Source: Litchfieldella rifensis
GTDB lineage: Bacteria > Pseudomonadota > Gammaproteobacteria > Pseudomonadales > Halomonadaceae
Direction of reading: 5' to 3'
Assembly (NCBI RefSeq): GCF_042646605.1
Contig: NZ_JBHRUG010000048.1
Span: forward strand, 310,001 to 374,000
Length of the DNA stretch: 64,000 nucleotides
Shown here piece after piece: positions 1 to 8,462 of the stretch (the stretch's first letter is position 1; each line of letters opens with the position of its first letter). The notes below the pieces were generated by a model. The model did not search any database. It saw only the letters and a list, made by a program, of their open reading frames with translations, and had not been told where the DNA came from. The position numbers and the translations under genes were made by a program.

Positions 1-730
1 CTGTCATCACGATCAGCACCGTGGACACCGAGGCGATCAGTGGGTCGATGGTATGGGCGATATGGTTGTACATCTGCACTGGCAACGTGGTGGTGCCGGG
101 CGAAGCGACGAAGATGGTCATCGACAGCTCGTCGAAGCTGGTAGTGAAGGCGAGGATCCAACCACCGGCGACACCAGGCAGAATCATCGGCAGGGTCACC
201 CGACGGAACATCGTCCATTGCGAGGCGCCTAGAGACAGCGCGGCCTGTTCCGCGGTACGGTCCATACCGAACACCGAAGCCATCACCAGGCGCATGGTGT
301 AGGGCATGACGATGACCACGTGGGCCGCGACCAGAGCGGCGAAGCTGCCGTGAATGCCGATGCGCGAGAAGAAACCGAGAAAAGCCACCCCCAGCACGAC
401 GTGCGGAATCATCAGCGGCGAGAGGAACAAGCCGACCAGCGCTTCACGTCCGCGGAATCGGTAACGCACGATAGCCAGGGCCGCAGGCACCGCCAGCAGC
501 GCGGATGCCGTCGCTGCACCGATGCCCAAGTAGAGGCTGTTCCAGAAGGCCCGGATGAAATCGCGATTGTCGAGAATGGCCTGGAACCAGCGCAGCGACA
601 GGCCATTGGTCGGGTAGGAGAGATAGCCGTTCGGGGTGAAGGACACCAGCATCACCACCACCAGCGGCGCAAGAAGGAAGACCACGAACAGGGTATGAAA
701 GGCGAGGGCGAGTTTGCCGTTGCGTTGCAT
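1..730 (-). CDS. PotC-like ABC transporter permease (partial, runs off left edge)
   Basis: Inner-membrane permease subunit of a type I ABC importer of the spermidine/putrescine (PotC) class. The start is the ATG at 730-728, reading MQRNGKLALAFH, followed by a first membrane segment rich in L, V and F. A TAGGAGA Shine-Dalgarno overlaps the stop of the upstream permease, 10 bases away, so the two are translated together. The EAA loop that docks on the ATPase is visible (EQAALSLGASQWTMFRRV). About 243 codons are inside the window and the C-terminus is missing. The substrate is inferred from family only; other amines or short organic cations are equally possible. Confidence 0.9.
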   Translation of the reverse strand, partial: MQRNGKLALAFHTLFVVFLLAPLVVVMLVSFTPNGYLSYPTNGLSLRWFQAILDNRDFIRAFWNSLYLGIGAATASALLAVPAALAIVRYRFRGREALVGLFLSPLMIPHVVLGVAFLGFFSRIGIHGSFAALVAAHVVIVMPYTMRLVMASVFGMDRTAEQAALSLGASQWTMFRRVTLPMILPGVAGGWILAFTTSFDELSMTIFVASPGTTTLPVQMYNHIAHTIDPLIASVSTVLIVMT

Positions 731-740
731 GGTTTGTCTC

Positions 741-1643
741 CTAACCCAAGGTGCGACGGAAGCGCCGCTCCATCATGCGGTTGTAGCTCATCACCAGGGC
801 TACGTTGGCCACCAGCAGGACGATGGCGATGGCGGCGCCCAGCGGCCAGTTCATGGTGTTGAGGTATTCGTCGTAGGCAGCAGTGGCCGCGACCTTGAGT
901 CGCCGACCGCCGATGATGGCGGGCGTGGCGAAGGCGCTGGCTGCCAGCGCGAAGACGATCAGGCTGCCTGAGAGAATACCGGGCAGGACTTGGGGGATGA
1001 CGATGCGCCGAAATACCGTGGCGTGGCTGGCGCCCAGCGAAAGGCCCGCGTGCTCGACGGCGGAGTCCAATTTCTGCAGTGCGGCCCATACCGAAATGAC
1101 CATGAACGGCACCAGCACGTGGACCAGGGCCATGATCACACCGGTATGGGTGTACATCAGGTTGCCGCTGCTGGCATCGGCCAGCCCCAGAGCCTCCAGG
1201 GTCTTGCCCAGCAGGCCATTGCCGCCGATCAGTAGCACCCAGCCCAGGGTGCGCACCACCACGGAGATCAGCAGTGGCGCAAGTGTCACGACCAGGAACA
1301 GCGAGCGCCAGGGGTTGCGCATTCGTGACAGGATATAGGCCTCGGGCACGCCGATGGCGATGCATAACACCACCACGGCCAGACTGATGCCGTAGGTACG
1401 CAGGAAGATCTCGTGAAAATAGCTGTCCTTCAGCACCTCCAGGTAGTTGTCGAGACTGAAGGTGGTGATGATGCCCGCGGCATAGTCGAAGCTGTTGAAG
1501 CTCAGGATCAGCGTCATCAACAGCGGCATGCCCAGCAGAGTCAGAAAGAACAAGGTGCCCGGCCCGCTCAGTAGCCAGGGGGCCAAATTCTTTAGCTTCG
1601 GTTTGGACGATGCTTCCTGCAGGGTCGTGGTGAGTTCAGCCAT
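741..1643 (-). CDS. PotB-like ABC transporter permease
   Basis: First permease of the same importer, 300 residues. I chose the ATG at 1643 (MAELTTTLQEAS): it overlaps the ATPase stop by 8 bases (ATGGCTGA), a typical coupled junction. An open frame extends 10 codons further upstream but lies inside the ATPase gene. A cytosolic N-terminus of about 25 residues is followed by about six hydrophobic segments and the EAA motif (EHAGLSLGASHATVFRRI) near residue 195. Length and layout fit PotB/PotH-type permeases. It sits between PotA- and PotC-like genes, so it should form the membrane heterodimer with the downstream permease. Confidence 0.92.
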   Translation of the reverse strand: MAELTTTLQEASSKPKLKNLAPWLLSGPGTLFFLTLLGMPLLMTLILSFNSFDYAAGIITTFSLDNYLEVLKDSYFHEIFLRTYGISLAVVVLCIAIGVPEAYILSRMRNPWRSLFLVVTLAPLLISVVVRTLGWVLLIGGNGLLGKTLEALGLADASSGNLMYTHTGVIMALVHVLVPFMVISVWAALQKLDSAVEHAGLSLGASHATVFRRIVIPQVLPGILSGSLIVFALAASAFATPAIIGGRRLKVAATAAYDEYLNTMNWPLGAAIAIVLLVANVALVMSYNRMMERRFRRTLG

Positions 1644-2700
1644 GAGCCTGCTCCTCCAGGATGCGCACCGCACCGGGTTGCCAACGTACCCCGACCTCGT
1701 CGCCGACGGTAAAGTCCGTGGGGCCTAGGTTGGGAAGCGTGACCAGCAATTCGCCGGCACTGCTGTCGATCTGGTACAGCCAGTGATTGCCTAGGAACAG
1801 CCGGGTGCGAACCTTGCCTTGTAGGTGGCCGTTATCGCTGTCGGTCAGTTCGAGTTTTTCCGGGCGAATGGAGAGCTGGATTCGATTCGAGTGCAGGTCA
1901 CCGGCAAACGGCATTTCCAGGGTGTAGTCACCGAGGGTGATGGAGGCGTTGCCGTCTTGCACTGATCCGATATCCCCCGCCAACAGGTTGGTCTTGCCGA
2001 CGAACGAGGAAACGAAGGTGTCGTTGGGCCGCTCATAAGCATTGAAGGGATCGTCGACCTGGACGACGCGGCCCTGGTTCATGACCACGACCCGATCGCT
2101 TAGTGACAAGGCCTCGGATTGATCGTGCGTCACCATCAGGGTCGTGGTGCCGACCTGCTGCTGGATGGCGCGCAGTTCGATCTGCATGTTCTCGCGCAGC
2201 TTGGCATCGAGGTTCGAGAGCGGTTCATCCAGCAACAATAGCGGTGGCTTGATGACCAACGCTCTGGCCAGAGCCACGCGTTGGCGCTGACCACCGGAAA
2301 GCTCACGAGGATAACGGTCATCCAGGTGGTCGAGGCGCACCAGCTCGAGGGCCTCGGCGACCCGTCGATGGCATTCGTCGACGGGCACCTGACGCATTTC
2401 CAGACCGAAGCGGACGTTTTCGGCTACCGTCATATGCGGGAATAGTGCGTAGCTCTGAAAGACGATGCCGATGCCGCGTTGGTTGGGTTTGCGCGCGGTG
2501 ATGTCGTCGCCATTCATCAGGATGCGGCCGCGGGTCGGCTCAACGAAGCCGGCGATCATCTGCAAGGTTGTGGTCTTGCCGCAACCCGAAGGGCCGAGCA
2601 GCGAGACGAACTCGCCTTGGGCGATGTCGAGGCTGAGGTCCTCAACGGCGTTGGCGGTGCCGTAGCGCTTGGTCAGCGACTCCAGTCGAAGGAAACTCAT
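1636..2700 (-). CDS. PotA-like ABC transporter ATP-binding protein
   Basis: ATPase of the amine importer, 354 residues from MSFLRLESL. The start at 2700 is preceded by GGGAG about nine bases upstream; an in-frame ATG 12 codons earlier lies in the hairpin region and is less likely. Visible motifs are Walker A (GPSGCGKTT), Q-loop, signature LSGGQRQRVALARAL, Walker B (LLLLDEPLSNLD) and the H-loop (VTHDQSEAL). The last ~115 residues form the TOBE/OB regulatory domain typical of PotA and CysA-type ATPases (SIRPEKLEL). Order in the operon is binding protein, ATPase, permease, permease. Confidence 0.95.
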   Translation of the reverse strand: MSFLRLESLTKRYGTANAVEDLSLDIAQGEFVSLLGPSGCGKTTTLQMIAGFVEPTRGRILMNGDDITARKPNQRGIGIVFQSYALFPHMTVAENVRFGLEMRQVPVDECHRRVAEALELVRLDHLDDRYPRELSGGQRQRVALARALVIKPPLLLLDEPLSNLDAKLRENMQIELRAIQQQVGTTTLMVTHDQSEALSLSDRVVVMNQGRVVQVDDPFNAYERPNDTFVSSFVGKTNLLAGDIGSVQDGNASITLGDYTLEMPFAGDLHSNRIQLSIRPEKLELTDSDNGHLQGKVRTRLFLGNHWLYQIDSSAGELLVTLPNLGPTDFTVGDEVGVRWQPGAVRILEEQAHG

Positions 2701-2715
2701 GACAAGGTTCTCCCT

Positions 2716-2751
2716 TGCGCCCCTCCTGGCACTCATCCCAGGAGGGGCGCA
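2716..2751 (-). other. Intercistronic stem-loop between binding protein and ATPase genes
   Basis: GCGCCCCTCCTGG at 2717-2729 and its exact complement CCAGGAGGGGCGC at 2738-2750 give a perfect 13-bp stem, 14 bp counting the T-A pair at 2716/2751, with an 8-base loop. No T-run follows, so it is not a simple terminator. It lies right after the binding-protein gene and touches the Shine-Dalgarno of the ATPase gene. Such hairpins in binding-protein-first ABC operons (malE-malF is the classic case) leave more of the upstream message. That role is inferred here. Confidence 0.75.
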
Positions 2752-2791
2752 TTGTGATGATGGGATGATCCGGCGTCGACACAGTGCGCGA

Positions 2792-3826
2792 TCAGCGCTC
2801 GACGCGGCGATTCCAGCGGTTGGTCCATTCGAGACGCTTGGGATTGATCACATCCCAGTCCACGGCCACCAACTGGTCGACCTTGTCACCGTAAGGCAGA
2901 ATGCTTGCCAACTCGTCCGGCAGCTCGGTGTTGCGCTGTGCCGGGCCCCAGCCCTGCGTATCCGCCAGGATCTGCTGGGTTTCGGGAGAGAGCAGGTGAG
3001 AAATGAATGCTTGTGCCAACTCATGCCGGTCGCTGCCCTCGACGGTGCAGGCCGCGACCATCAAGGCTACGGCACCTTCTTCGGGATAGGCGAAGGCGCC
3101 GGGGAAGCCGGTGTTGGCCAGGGCGCGCAGACGACCGCTGCCCCACACGGAAAGTGCGATTTCCTCGTTCTGGAACAACTCCGACATCTTGCCCGCCGAA
3201 GGTTCGAAGGAAAGGATGTTCGGCGCCACTTGCTCTTGCATGAATTCAAAGCCTGGGTCGATGTCACTTTCCCCGCCACCATTGAGTCGAGCGCTCATCA
3301 CCAGGGTGTGCAAGCCATAGGTATTGCTGATCGAAGGCACTACCAGCTTGCCGGCGAACTTCTCGTCGGCCAGATCCTGCCAGGAGGAGGGCGGCGCCCA
3401 GCCATTGCGCTCGAACAGTTCGGCATTGTAGGCGAAGCCGGTCGCGACCAGGCCGACACCCACGGCCTGGTCGTCGGGGAAGCGGGCGATATCGTAAACC
3501 TCGTCGAGTGCCCCCATGCCGTTCATCGGGGCACAGAAGCCGAGGTTCACGGCCTGGTACATCGGGCCATCGTCGAGCAGTACGACGTCGAGTTCCTGAT
3601 TGCCGCTCTGTGCTTGCAGCCGAGCCAGGGTATCGGTGGAATTGCCGGCAACGTAGACGATCTCCACATCATGCTGTTCGCGAAATGCGGGGATGATCTC
3701 TTCTTTCATGGCCCTCTCGGTGGAACCCCCATAGGCACCGATGTAGAGAGGCTCGGCCAGTGCCGGCGTCAGGCCAAGGGTCATCAGTCCAGCCAGTGTC
3801 ACGGTGTGGCACGTCAGTCTTTTCAT
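2792..3826 (-). CDS. PotD-like periplasmic amine-binding protein
   Basis: Solute-binding protein of the importer, 344 residues. The start at 3826 gives a clear Sec signal peptide (MKRLTCHTVTLAGLMTLGL, cleavage near PALA-EP). The ATG has GGTGAGAG upstream; the frame stays open 39 codons further, but that part is a poor leader. The mature protein starts LYIGAYGGSTERAM, as in family-1 spermidine/putrescine and Fe/opine binding proteins, and has the usual two-lobed length. It is the promoter-proximal gene of the importer operon and lies 156 bases downstream of a LysR gene read in the same direction. The ligand is not deducible beyond a small amine or organic cation. Confidence 0.88.
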   Translation of the reverse strand: MKRLTCHTVTLAGLMTLGLTPALAEPLYIGAYGGSTERAMKEEIIPAFREQHDVEIVYVAGNSTDTLARLQAQSGNQELDVVLLDDGPMYQAVNLGFCAPMNGMGALDEVYDIARFPDDQAVGVGLVATGFAYNAELFERNGWAPPSSWQDLADEKFAGKLVVPSISNTYGLHTLVMSARLNGGGESDIDPGFEFMQEQVAPNILSFEPSAGKMSELFQNEEIALSVWGSGRLRALANTGFPGAFAYPEEGAVALMVAACTVEGSDRHELAQAFISHLLSPETQQILADTQGWGPAQRNTELPDELASILPYGDKVDQLVAVDWDVINPKRLEWTNRWNRRVER

Positions 3827-3844
3827 CAGTCTCTCACCTGTCTT

Positions 3845-3883
3845 GTTGTTGTAACGAAGAACAACGTTATAGCTAAGAACAAC
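3845..3883. promoter_or_regulatory. GTTGTT/AACAAC repeats upstream of the importer operon
   Basis: GTTGTT at 3845-3850 faces AACAAC at 3860-3865, and a second AACAAC stands at 3878-3883. The two AACAAC copies lie in near-identical contexts (CGAAGAACAAC and CTAAGAACAAC), 18 bases apart. Interrupted dyads like this are common LysR-type targets, and two LysR genes lie just upstream. The regulator assignment is inference. Confidence 0.4.
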
Positions 3884-3982
3884 CGATCGTCGACATTGCC
3901 TCTGGGGGACGAACGTGTCGACGACGCTGGTTGAAGCTAGCATTCGATGAGCTATGAGGACTAATGCCTTTTATTGGCTTGG

Positions 3983-4909
3983 CTATTCAATGATGTTATG
4001 GGGTGCGTCGGCTTGCGATTTCAGCATGCGCTCGAGGTAGTTACCGACTTCTTCCAGGAAATCCAGCACCAGCCGTGACGGCGGCCGGAAAGCGGGCAGT
4101 ACTGCACTGTAATGAAAGGGAATTTCCGGAGTGCATGGGCGCGACACCAGTCCGCGTTGGGCATAGTAACTGGCGGTGACCGGGTCGATGAGGGAAACGC
4201 CGGCACCGGCGATGACCAGTTCGCAGGCAACGCTGGATAGCTGGGTTTCGATGCGCATGCGTCGTTTGACTCCTGCCTCGCGAAACGTCTGATCGATTAT
4301 CGGGCGCACGTCCTGCAATTGTCCCAACGAGACAAAGGATTCGTTTTCCAGGTCGCGGATATTCACCTCGGTCTTGGCGGCCAACGGGTGCGTGGGTAGC
4401 ATGACCAGACGCAGGGCTCCCGAGGCCAAGGGCATGATGGTCACGGCAGGGTCATCGAGATGCATGCCGATCAAACCGGCATCGCACTGCTGGGTGGCCA
4501 CCCATTCCAGTACCCGCTGCGAGCTATGGGCCTGCAATGAAATGGTGATCCCCGGGTGACGCACCGAGAACTCGTTGACCAGCCTTGGAAGGATCGTCAG
4601 TGCCAGTGCCGGCATACAGCTTAGTAACAGTCGGCCGGTGCGGAACTCGCGGATCTCTCGAGCAGTTTCGGTGATCTTGTCGAGTCCCACGAAGGCGCGC
4701 TCGACATCCTCGTAGAGTGCCTGGGCTTCGGGAGTGGGAATGAGCCGACCCTTGTGACGCTTGAAGAGTTCGAAGCCGACGAAATATTCCAGGTCGGAAA
4801 TGAGCCTGCTGACGGCGGGTTGCGAGACGTGCAAGGTCTGGGCCGCACGCGTCACTGTCTTGTGGATCATCACGGCGCGAAACGCTTCGATCTGACGGAG
4901 GTTGACCAT
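3983..4909 (-). CDS. LysR-family transcriptional regulator (tandem copy 1)
   Basis: 308-residue LysR-type regulator. The N-terminal winged HTH is clear (MVNLRQIEAFRAVM, then AAQTLHVSQPAVSRLISDLE, residues ~20-45) and is followed by the effector-binding domain. It lies 13 bases after the stop of a second LysR gene in the same operon. The two share the motif GRLIPTPEA after the HTH and a matching linker, so they look like a tandem duplication. It reads toward the amine importer and is the natural candidate to control it. Its Shine-Dalgarno is weak, consistent with coupling to the upstream gene. Confidence 0.93.
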   Translation of the reverse strand: MVNLRQIEAFRAVMIHKTVTRAAQTLHVSQPAVSRLISDLEYFVGFELFKRHKGRLIPTPEAQALYEDVERAFVGLDKITETAREIREFRTGRLLLSCMPALALTILPRLVNEFSVRHPGITISLQAHSSQRVLEWVATQQCDAGLIGMHLDDPAVTIMPLASGALRLVMLPTHPLAAKTEVNIRDLENESFVSLGQLQDVRPIIDQTFREAGVKRRMRIETQLSSVACELVIAGAGVSLIDPVTASYYAQRGLVSRPCTPEIPFHYSAVLPAFRPPSRLVLDFLEEVGNYLERMLKSQADAPHNIIE

Positions 4910-4922
4910 CCTGGTTGCCTGC

Positions 4923-5831
4923 TTAGGTGATGGCGGTAAGCTGGGCGAACCGCTGCCGAAATGTCATGATGAAATCCTGGGCCAGGCGCGAGATTGGTTG
5001 GTCGCGGGGCGTCAACAGGACGAACTCCTCTCCCAGGTTGGGCTCGAAAGAGCGCAGCGCGAGCGTGCTTTCTCCGAAGGCCCTGGCGCTGACCGGGTCG
5101 AGAATGGCTAGTCCCAGCCCTCGGCTGACCAGGCGCGAGGCCTGCAGGGCCAATGAGACCTCCAGGCGCCGGCGGGGGCGTACGCCGGTGTCCTCCAGCA
5201 ATCGATCCAGCGTAATGCGCAGCGGGTCGTGGGTCTCGAAGCAGATCAGAGTCTCTCCGGCCAGGTCTTCCAGGTGAATTCGCTCGTGATTTGCCAAGGG
5301 GTGATGCGCCGGCATCACGCACAAGCTGTCGAGCCGAAAGGCTTCGCTGACCACCCGGTCGTCGTTGTCGTCCACGATGGCAAAGCCCACATCACAGCGT
5401 TGAGTGATGACTTCCTCTATCACCTGCGTAGAGCGGAAAGTGGCGAGTTCGATCCGCGCATCCAGATGCGCAGGGGCGAAGTCCGCCAATACGTCTGGCA
5501 GGAAAGTCATGCCTAGCAGGGGCATGGCACTGATTCGTAGCCCACCCACCTCGCGTTCGCGGATGCGGCGCGCGGTGTCGCTCAGGTGTTCGATACCCAT
5601 CCAGACCCGTGCCACCTCACGATAGAAGATACGCGCCTCCGGAGTCGGGATTAGCCGACCGCGAACACGCTCGAAAAGCTCGAAGCCCACGTCATGCTCG
5701 AGCTGTTTGAGCAGCCGGGTTACGCCTGGCTGGGCAATGAGCATACGTCTAGCGGCGCCGGAGACGGTGCCGCTTTCCATAACGTGCTTGAACGCCAGTA
5801 CCTGTTTGTCACGAAGGTGTGGAAAGGGCAT
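4923..5831 (-). CDS. LysR-family transcriptional regulator (tandem copy 2)
   Basis: 302-residue LysR-type regulator starting MPFPHLRDKQVLAFKHVM; an ATG eight codons earlier is possible but adds an unlikely MNCRCTEV tail. The HTH is AARRMLIAQPGVTRLLKQLE, with GRLIPTPEA just behind it, as in the neighbouring copy. The substrate domain (GLRISAMPLLGMTFLPDVL) aligns with GRLLLSCMPALALTILPRLV of copy 1. It is transcribed away from an FAD-oxidoreductase stub and a family-3 binding protein, so it may once have controlled those genes. Confidence 0.92.
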   Translation of the reverse strand: MPFPHLRDKQVLAFKHVMESGTVSGAARRMLIAQPGVTRLLKQLEHDVGFELFERVRGRLIPTPEARIFYREVARVWMGIEHLSDTARRIREREVGGLRISAMPLLGMTFLPDVLADFAPAHLDARIELATFRSTQVIEEVITQRCDVGFAIVDDNDDRVVSEAFRLDSLCVMPAHHPLANHERIHLEDLAGETLICFETHDPLRITLDRLLEDTGVRPRRRLEVSLALQASRLVSRGLGLAILDPVSARAFGESTLALRSFEPNLGEEFVLLTPRDQPISRLAQDFIMTFRQRFAQLTAIT

Positions 5832-5925
5832 AACTTCTGTGCATCGACAATTCAATTATTGGTATTGGATCGTATACCTACTTGATGGTTATCGTCGACA
5901 ACAATCTCGAAACGAAGCGACGGTT

Positions 5926-6069
5926 ATGCAGCGAGACTTTCTGATCATCGGCGATGGAGTGGTAGGAATATCGGTCGCCTATGGACTGGTGCGTGCCGGT
6001 AAGCGTGTCACCGCGCTCGATGGCAGCGGCGATGCGTTGCACGCCTCACATGATGAACCAATAGTTTGA
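5926..6069 (+). pseudogene. Truncated FAD-dependent oxidoreductase (N-terminal stub)
   Basis: A 47-codon frame reads MQRDFLIIGDGVVGISVAYG then LVRAGKRVTALDGSGDALHAS. This is the N-terminal Rossmann FAD-binding fold (GDGVVG matches GxGxxG) of a D-amino-acid/opine-oxidase-like enzyme, normally about 370-420 residues. The similarity stops at DALHAS, where relatives usually continue into a glycine-rich stretch; here HDEPIV and a stop follow. The rest is absent, and the next gene starts 46 bases later. This looks like a deletion remnant, not a functional gene. Confidence 0.75.
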
Positions 6070-6115
6070 AGAGACGCCTACGCTTACATACCAAAACAAA
6101 CAGCGAGGAATTACG

Positions 6116-6862
6116 ATGCGAGTATTATCAATAGCGACTCTATTGCTCTCTACCGCCATGCTTGGCAGTGCGGTCTACGCGGACGACAAGCCCTTGCGGA
6201 TAGGCGTAGACGTGCCCTATATGCCTTATCAATACAAACTTCCCGATGGCACCATCGCCGGCTTCGAAGTAGATCTCGTCAATGCGGCGTGTGAGCGCAT
6301 GCAGCGCGAATGTGAATGGGTCGAACAGCCATGGGACGGTATCATTCCTGGGCTCCAGGCGCGCAAATACGACTTGATCGCCTCGGCCATGAACATTACC
6401 GAAGATAGGGCACGTCAGGTACTGTTCTCCGACCCCTATTATCAAGTGCCTTCAGTCTGGGTCGGCAAGGCTGGCGAGGATGTTGATCCCGAGGGCGATC
6501 TTGCTGGGCGGGCCATCGGCGTCCAGCAGGGTACTATTCAGGATGAATACGTCACCCAGTTTTACCCCGACGCCGATATACGTCGCTATGGTGACTCTGG
6601 GGCTGTAGTCAACGACATGCAAGCCGGGCGTCTTGACTTGGTCTTTACCGCTTTCCCTCTGGCGCAAGAAACCATGTTGGGTGACGAACGTTTCAAGCGT
6701 CAGGGTGCGCTGATCACTGGCCCTGAGTCGATCTACGGACCCGGCATCGGTGCTGCTTTTCGCCAGCGTGACGAAGACTTGGCTGAGGCGTTCAACCAAG
6801 CCATGGCCGAGCTGAAGGAAGATGGTACCTTCGACGCACTCTATGCCGACTATTTCGAATGA
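6116..6862 (+). CDS. Family-3 amino-acid-type periplasmic binding protein (orphan)
   Basis: 248-residue solute-binding protein with a signal peptide (cleavage near VYA-DD) and the family-3 pattern: KPLRIGVDVPYMPYQY, GFEVDLVNAACERM, WDGIIPGLQARKYDLIASAM, and the C-terminal FDALYADYF. It has a good Shine-Dalgarno (GAGGA). Family members bind polar amino acids, opines or similar for ABC uptake. No permease or ATPase gene of the matching type is adjacent; the next operon is proVWX, which has its own binding protein. Codons look less GC-biased than in neighbours. It follows the oxidoreductase stub and may be the survivor of a larger amino acid or opine operon. Confidence 0.9.
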   Translation: MRVLSIATLLLSTAMLGSAVYADDKPLRIGVDVPYMPYQYKLPDGTIAGFEVDLVNAACERMQRECEWVEQPWDGIIPGLQARKYDLIASAMNITEDRARQVLFSDPYYQVPSVWVGKAGEDVDPEGDLAGRAIGVQQGTIQDEYVTQFYPDADIRRYGDSGAVVNDMQAGRLDLVFTAFPLAQETMLGDERFKRQGALITGPESIYGPGIGAAFRQRDEDLAEAFNQAMAELKEDGTFDALYADYFE

Positions 6863-6870
6863 CGAAAAGT

Positions 6871-6948
6871 GCTGGCGATGATTCGGGTGCCCGGTTGTCG
6901 CGCCACCTTGTTGCCTTGACGCCATATCGCCAGCGACCTAGCTTTTTT
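6871..6948 (+). terminator. Possible terminator after the family-3 binding protein
   Basis: GCTGGCGAT at 6871-6879 pairs with ATCGCCAGC at 6926-6934, and a T6 run follows at 6943-6948. The loop is long (46 bases, with weaker internal pairing) and the T-run is eight bases from the stem, so this is only a candidate. The rest of the gap to 7154 shows AT-rich stretches that may hold the proV promoter, but no convincing -35/-10 pair was found. Confidence 0.35.
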
Positions 6949-7154
6949 CAGTAAGGGCTTGCGTATATTGTTTTTTTCGTACATGGCAGTGAATTGTTCC
7001 GCTGTCGCCGACCATGACCACCAAAGGCGAGCCTGGTGGTATGGCTCGTGACGTTCCCACGTCCCCTCGATGGCTCAGTCAGCAAGTCCCCGCCACCCGG
7101 AGTCGGGAGCCGGTCAGGTGCCGTATCGCCGTGAGCACGGGCTTGGACAACGGT

Positions 7155-8462
7155 ATGAGCGAAAACAAAGAAACAGCAGGGACGGTCGGGAAGGTGTGCG
7201 TAGAAGGGCTGTTCAAGATCTTCGGCGAGGACCCTCAAGACACCATAAGGCGAATACGCGAGGGTGCTTCGAAGGAGCAGATCTACGCCGATACGAAGTC
7301 GGTAGCTGCCGTTGCCGATGTCTCCTTCACCGTGGAGCAAGGCGAGATCTTCGTTGTCATGGGCTTGTCCGGTTCGGGCAAGTCGACGCTGATTCGGTGC
7401 ATCAACCGCCTGATAGAACCGACCCAGGGCCGCATCCTGCTTGCCGGAGAAGACGTCATCGGCCTGGATGGCGAAGCCCTGCGTCGTTTGCGGATGAACA
7501 AGCTGTCCATGGTCTTTCAGCACTTCGCGCTGTTCCCCCACAAGACCGTTGCCGAGAATGCCGAATATGGTTTGAAAGTTCAGGGGGTACCTGCCGCTGA
7601 GCGCCGCCGAAAGGCAATACGGGCACTGGAACAGGTCGGGTTGGCGGCCTATGCCGATGTCCCGCCGCACAATCTCAGCGGTGGCATGCAGCAGCGTGTC
7701 GGGCTGGCGCGCGGCCTCGCGGTGGATCCCCAGATCATGCTGATGGACGAGCCGTTCAGCGCCCTCGATCCGCTGATCCGGCGCGATATGCAAGACGAGT
7801 TGCTGAACCTTCAGCAGCAGTTGCGCATGACGATCATCTTTATCACCCACGACCTCCACGAAGCGCTGCGTATCGGCGACCGCATCGCGATCATGAAGGA
7901 CGGTCGCTTCGTGCAGATGGGCACGCCGGAGGAGATCGTGGCCCGGCCCGCCGATGACTATGTGTCCGCCTTCACTCAGGATGTCGATCGCAGCCGCGTC
8001 TTCCGAGCGAATATGCTACGTCGCGACGCCCAGGCACTGAGTCCCGACACCACTATCGAGACCGCACTGGAACGCTTCGAGAGCTTGGGGCGTGAGACAT
8101 TATTCATGGTCGATGAAGACGGCCGGCCTTTGGGGGTCGTACGACGTCATGACCTGGAGCGTGGCGGAGAGAAGACGGCCCTGCGCGACTCACTGATCGA
8201 CGACTTCCCCTCCGCTCACCGCTCCCAGGAGTTGATCGAGCTGTATGCTGCATGCTCGGTAGGATTGCCGATCGCCGTGGTCGACGACGGTGGCCGTCTG
8301 GAGGGGGTCGTCGATCCGCTGGAGGTGTTCCGTCTCCTGGCCGGCGGCAGCGGTAACGACGAGCAAGAGTCCGGCGGTGACAGCAGCACCTCGAATACGA
8401 GGGGCGGTCGAGAGGCCGATCGCGTGGATCCGCTCGAGACGAGGAGGAGCGATCATGGCTGA
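7155..8462 (+). CDS. proV: Glycine betaine/proline ABC transporter ATPase ProV
   Basis: ATPase of the osmoprotectant importer ProU/OpuA type, 435 residues from MSENKETAG. The frame is open back to an ATG at 7014, but that extension looks non-conserved; neither start has a strong Shine-Dalgarno. Motifs are GLFKIFGEDP, Walker A (GLSGSGKST), signature LSGGMQQRVGLARGLA and Walker B (IMLMDEPFSALD). After residue ~275 a tandem CBS module follows (ETLFMVDEDGRPLGVVRR and LPIAVVDDGGRLEGVVDP), the salt/ionic-strength sensor of this class. The last ~35 residues are a polar low-complexity tail. It overlaps proW by 8 bases. Confidence 0.95.
   Translation: MSENKETAGTVGKVCVEGLFKIFGEDPQDTIRRIREGASKEQIYADTKSVAAVADVSFTVEQGEIFVVMGLSGSGKSTLIRCINRLIEPTQGRILLAGEDVIGLDGEALRRLRMNKLSMVFQHFALFPHKTVAENAEYGLKVQGVPAAERRRKAIRALEQVGLAAYADVPPHNLSGGMQQRVGLARGLAVDPQIMLMDEPFSALDPLIRRDMQDELLNLQQQLRMTIIFITHDLHEALRIGDRIAIMKDGRFVQMGTPEEIVARPADDYVSAFTQDVDRSRVFRANMLRRDAQALSPDTTIETALERFESLGRETLFMVDEDGRPLGVVRRHDLERGGEKTALRDSLIDDFPSAHRSQELIELYAACSVGLPIAVVDDGGRLEGVVDPLEVFRLLAGGSGNDEQESGGDSSTSNTRGGREADRVDPLETRRSDHG

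Noticed and set aside
7014..7154. Longer N-terminus for ProV from ATG 7014
   Set aside because: The extra 47 residues look non-conserved, and ProV proteins normally begin near the chosen start.
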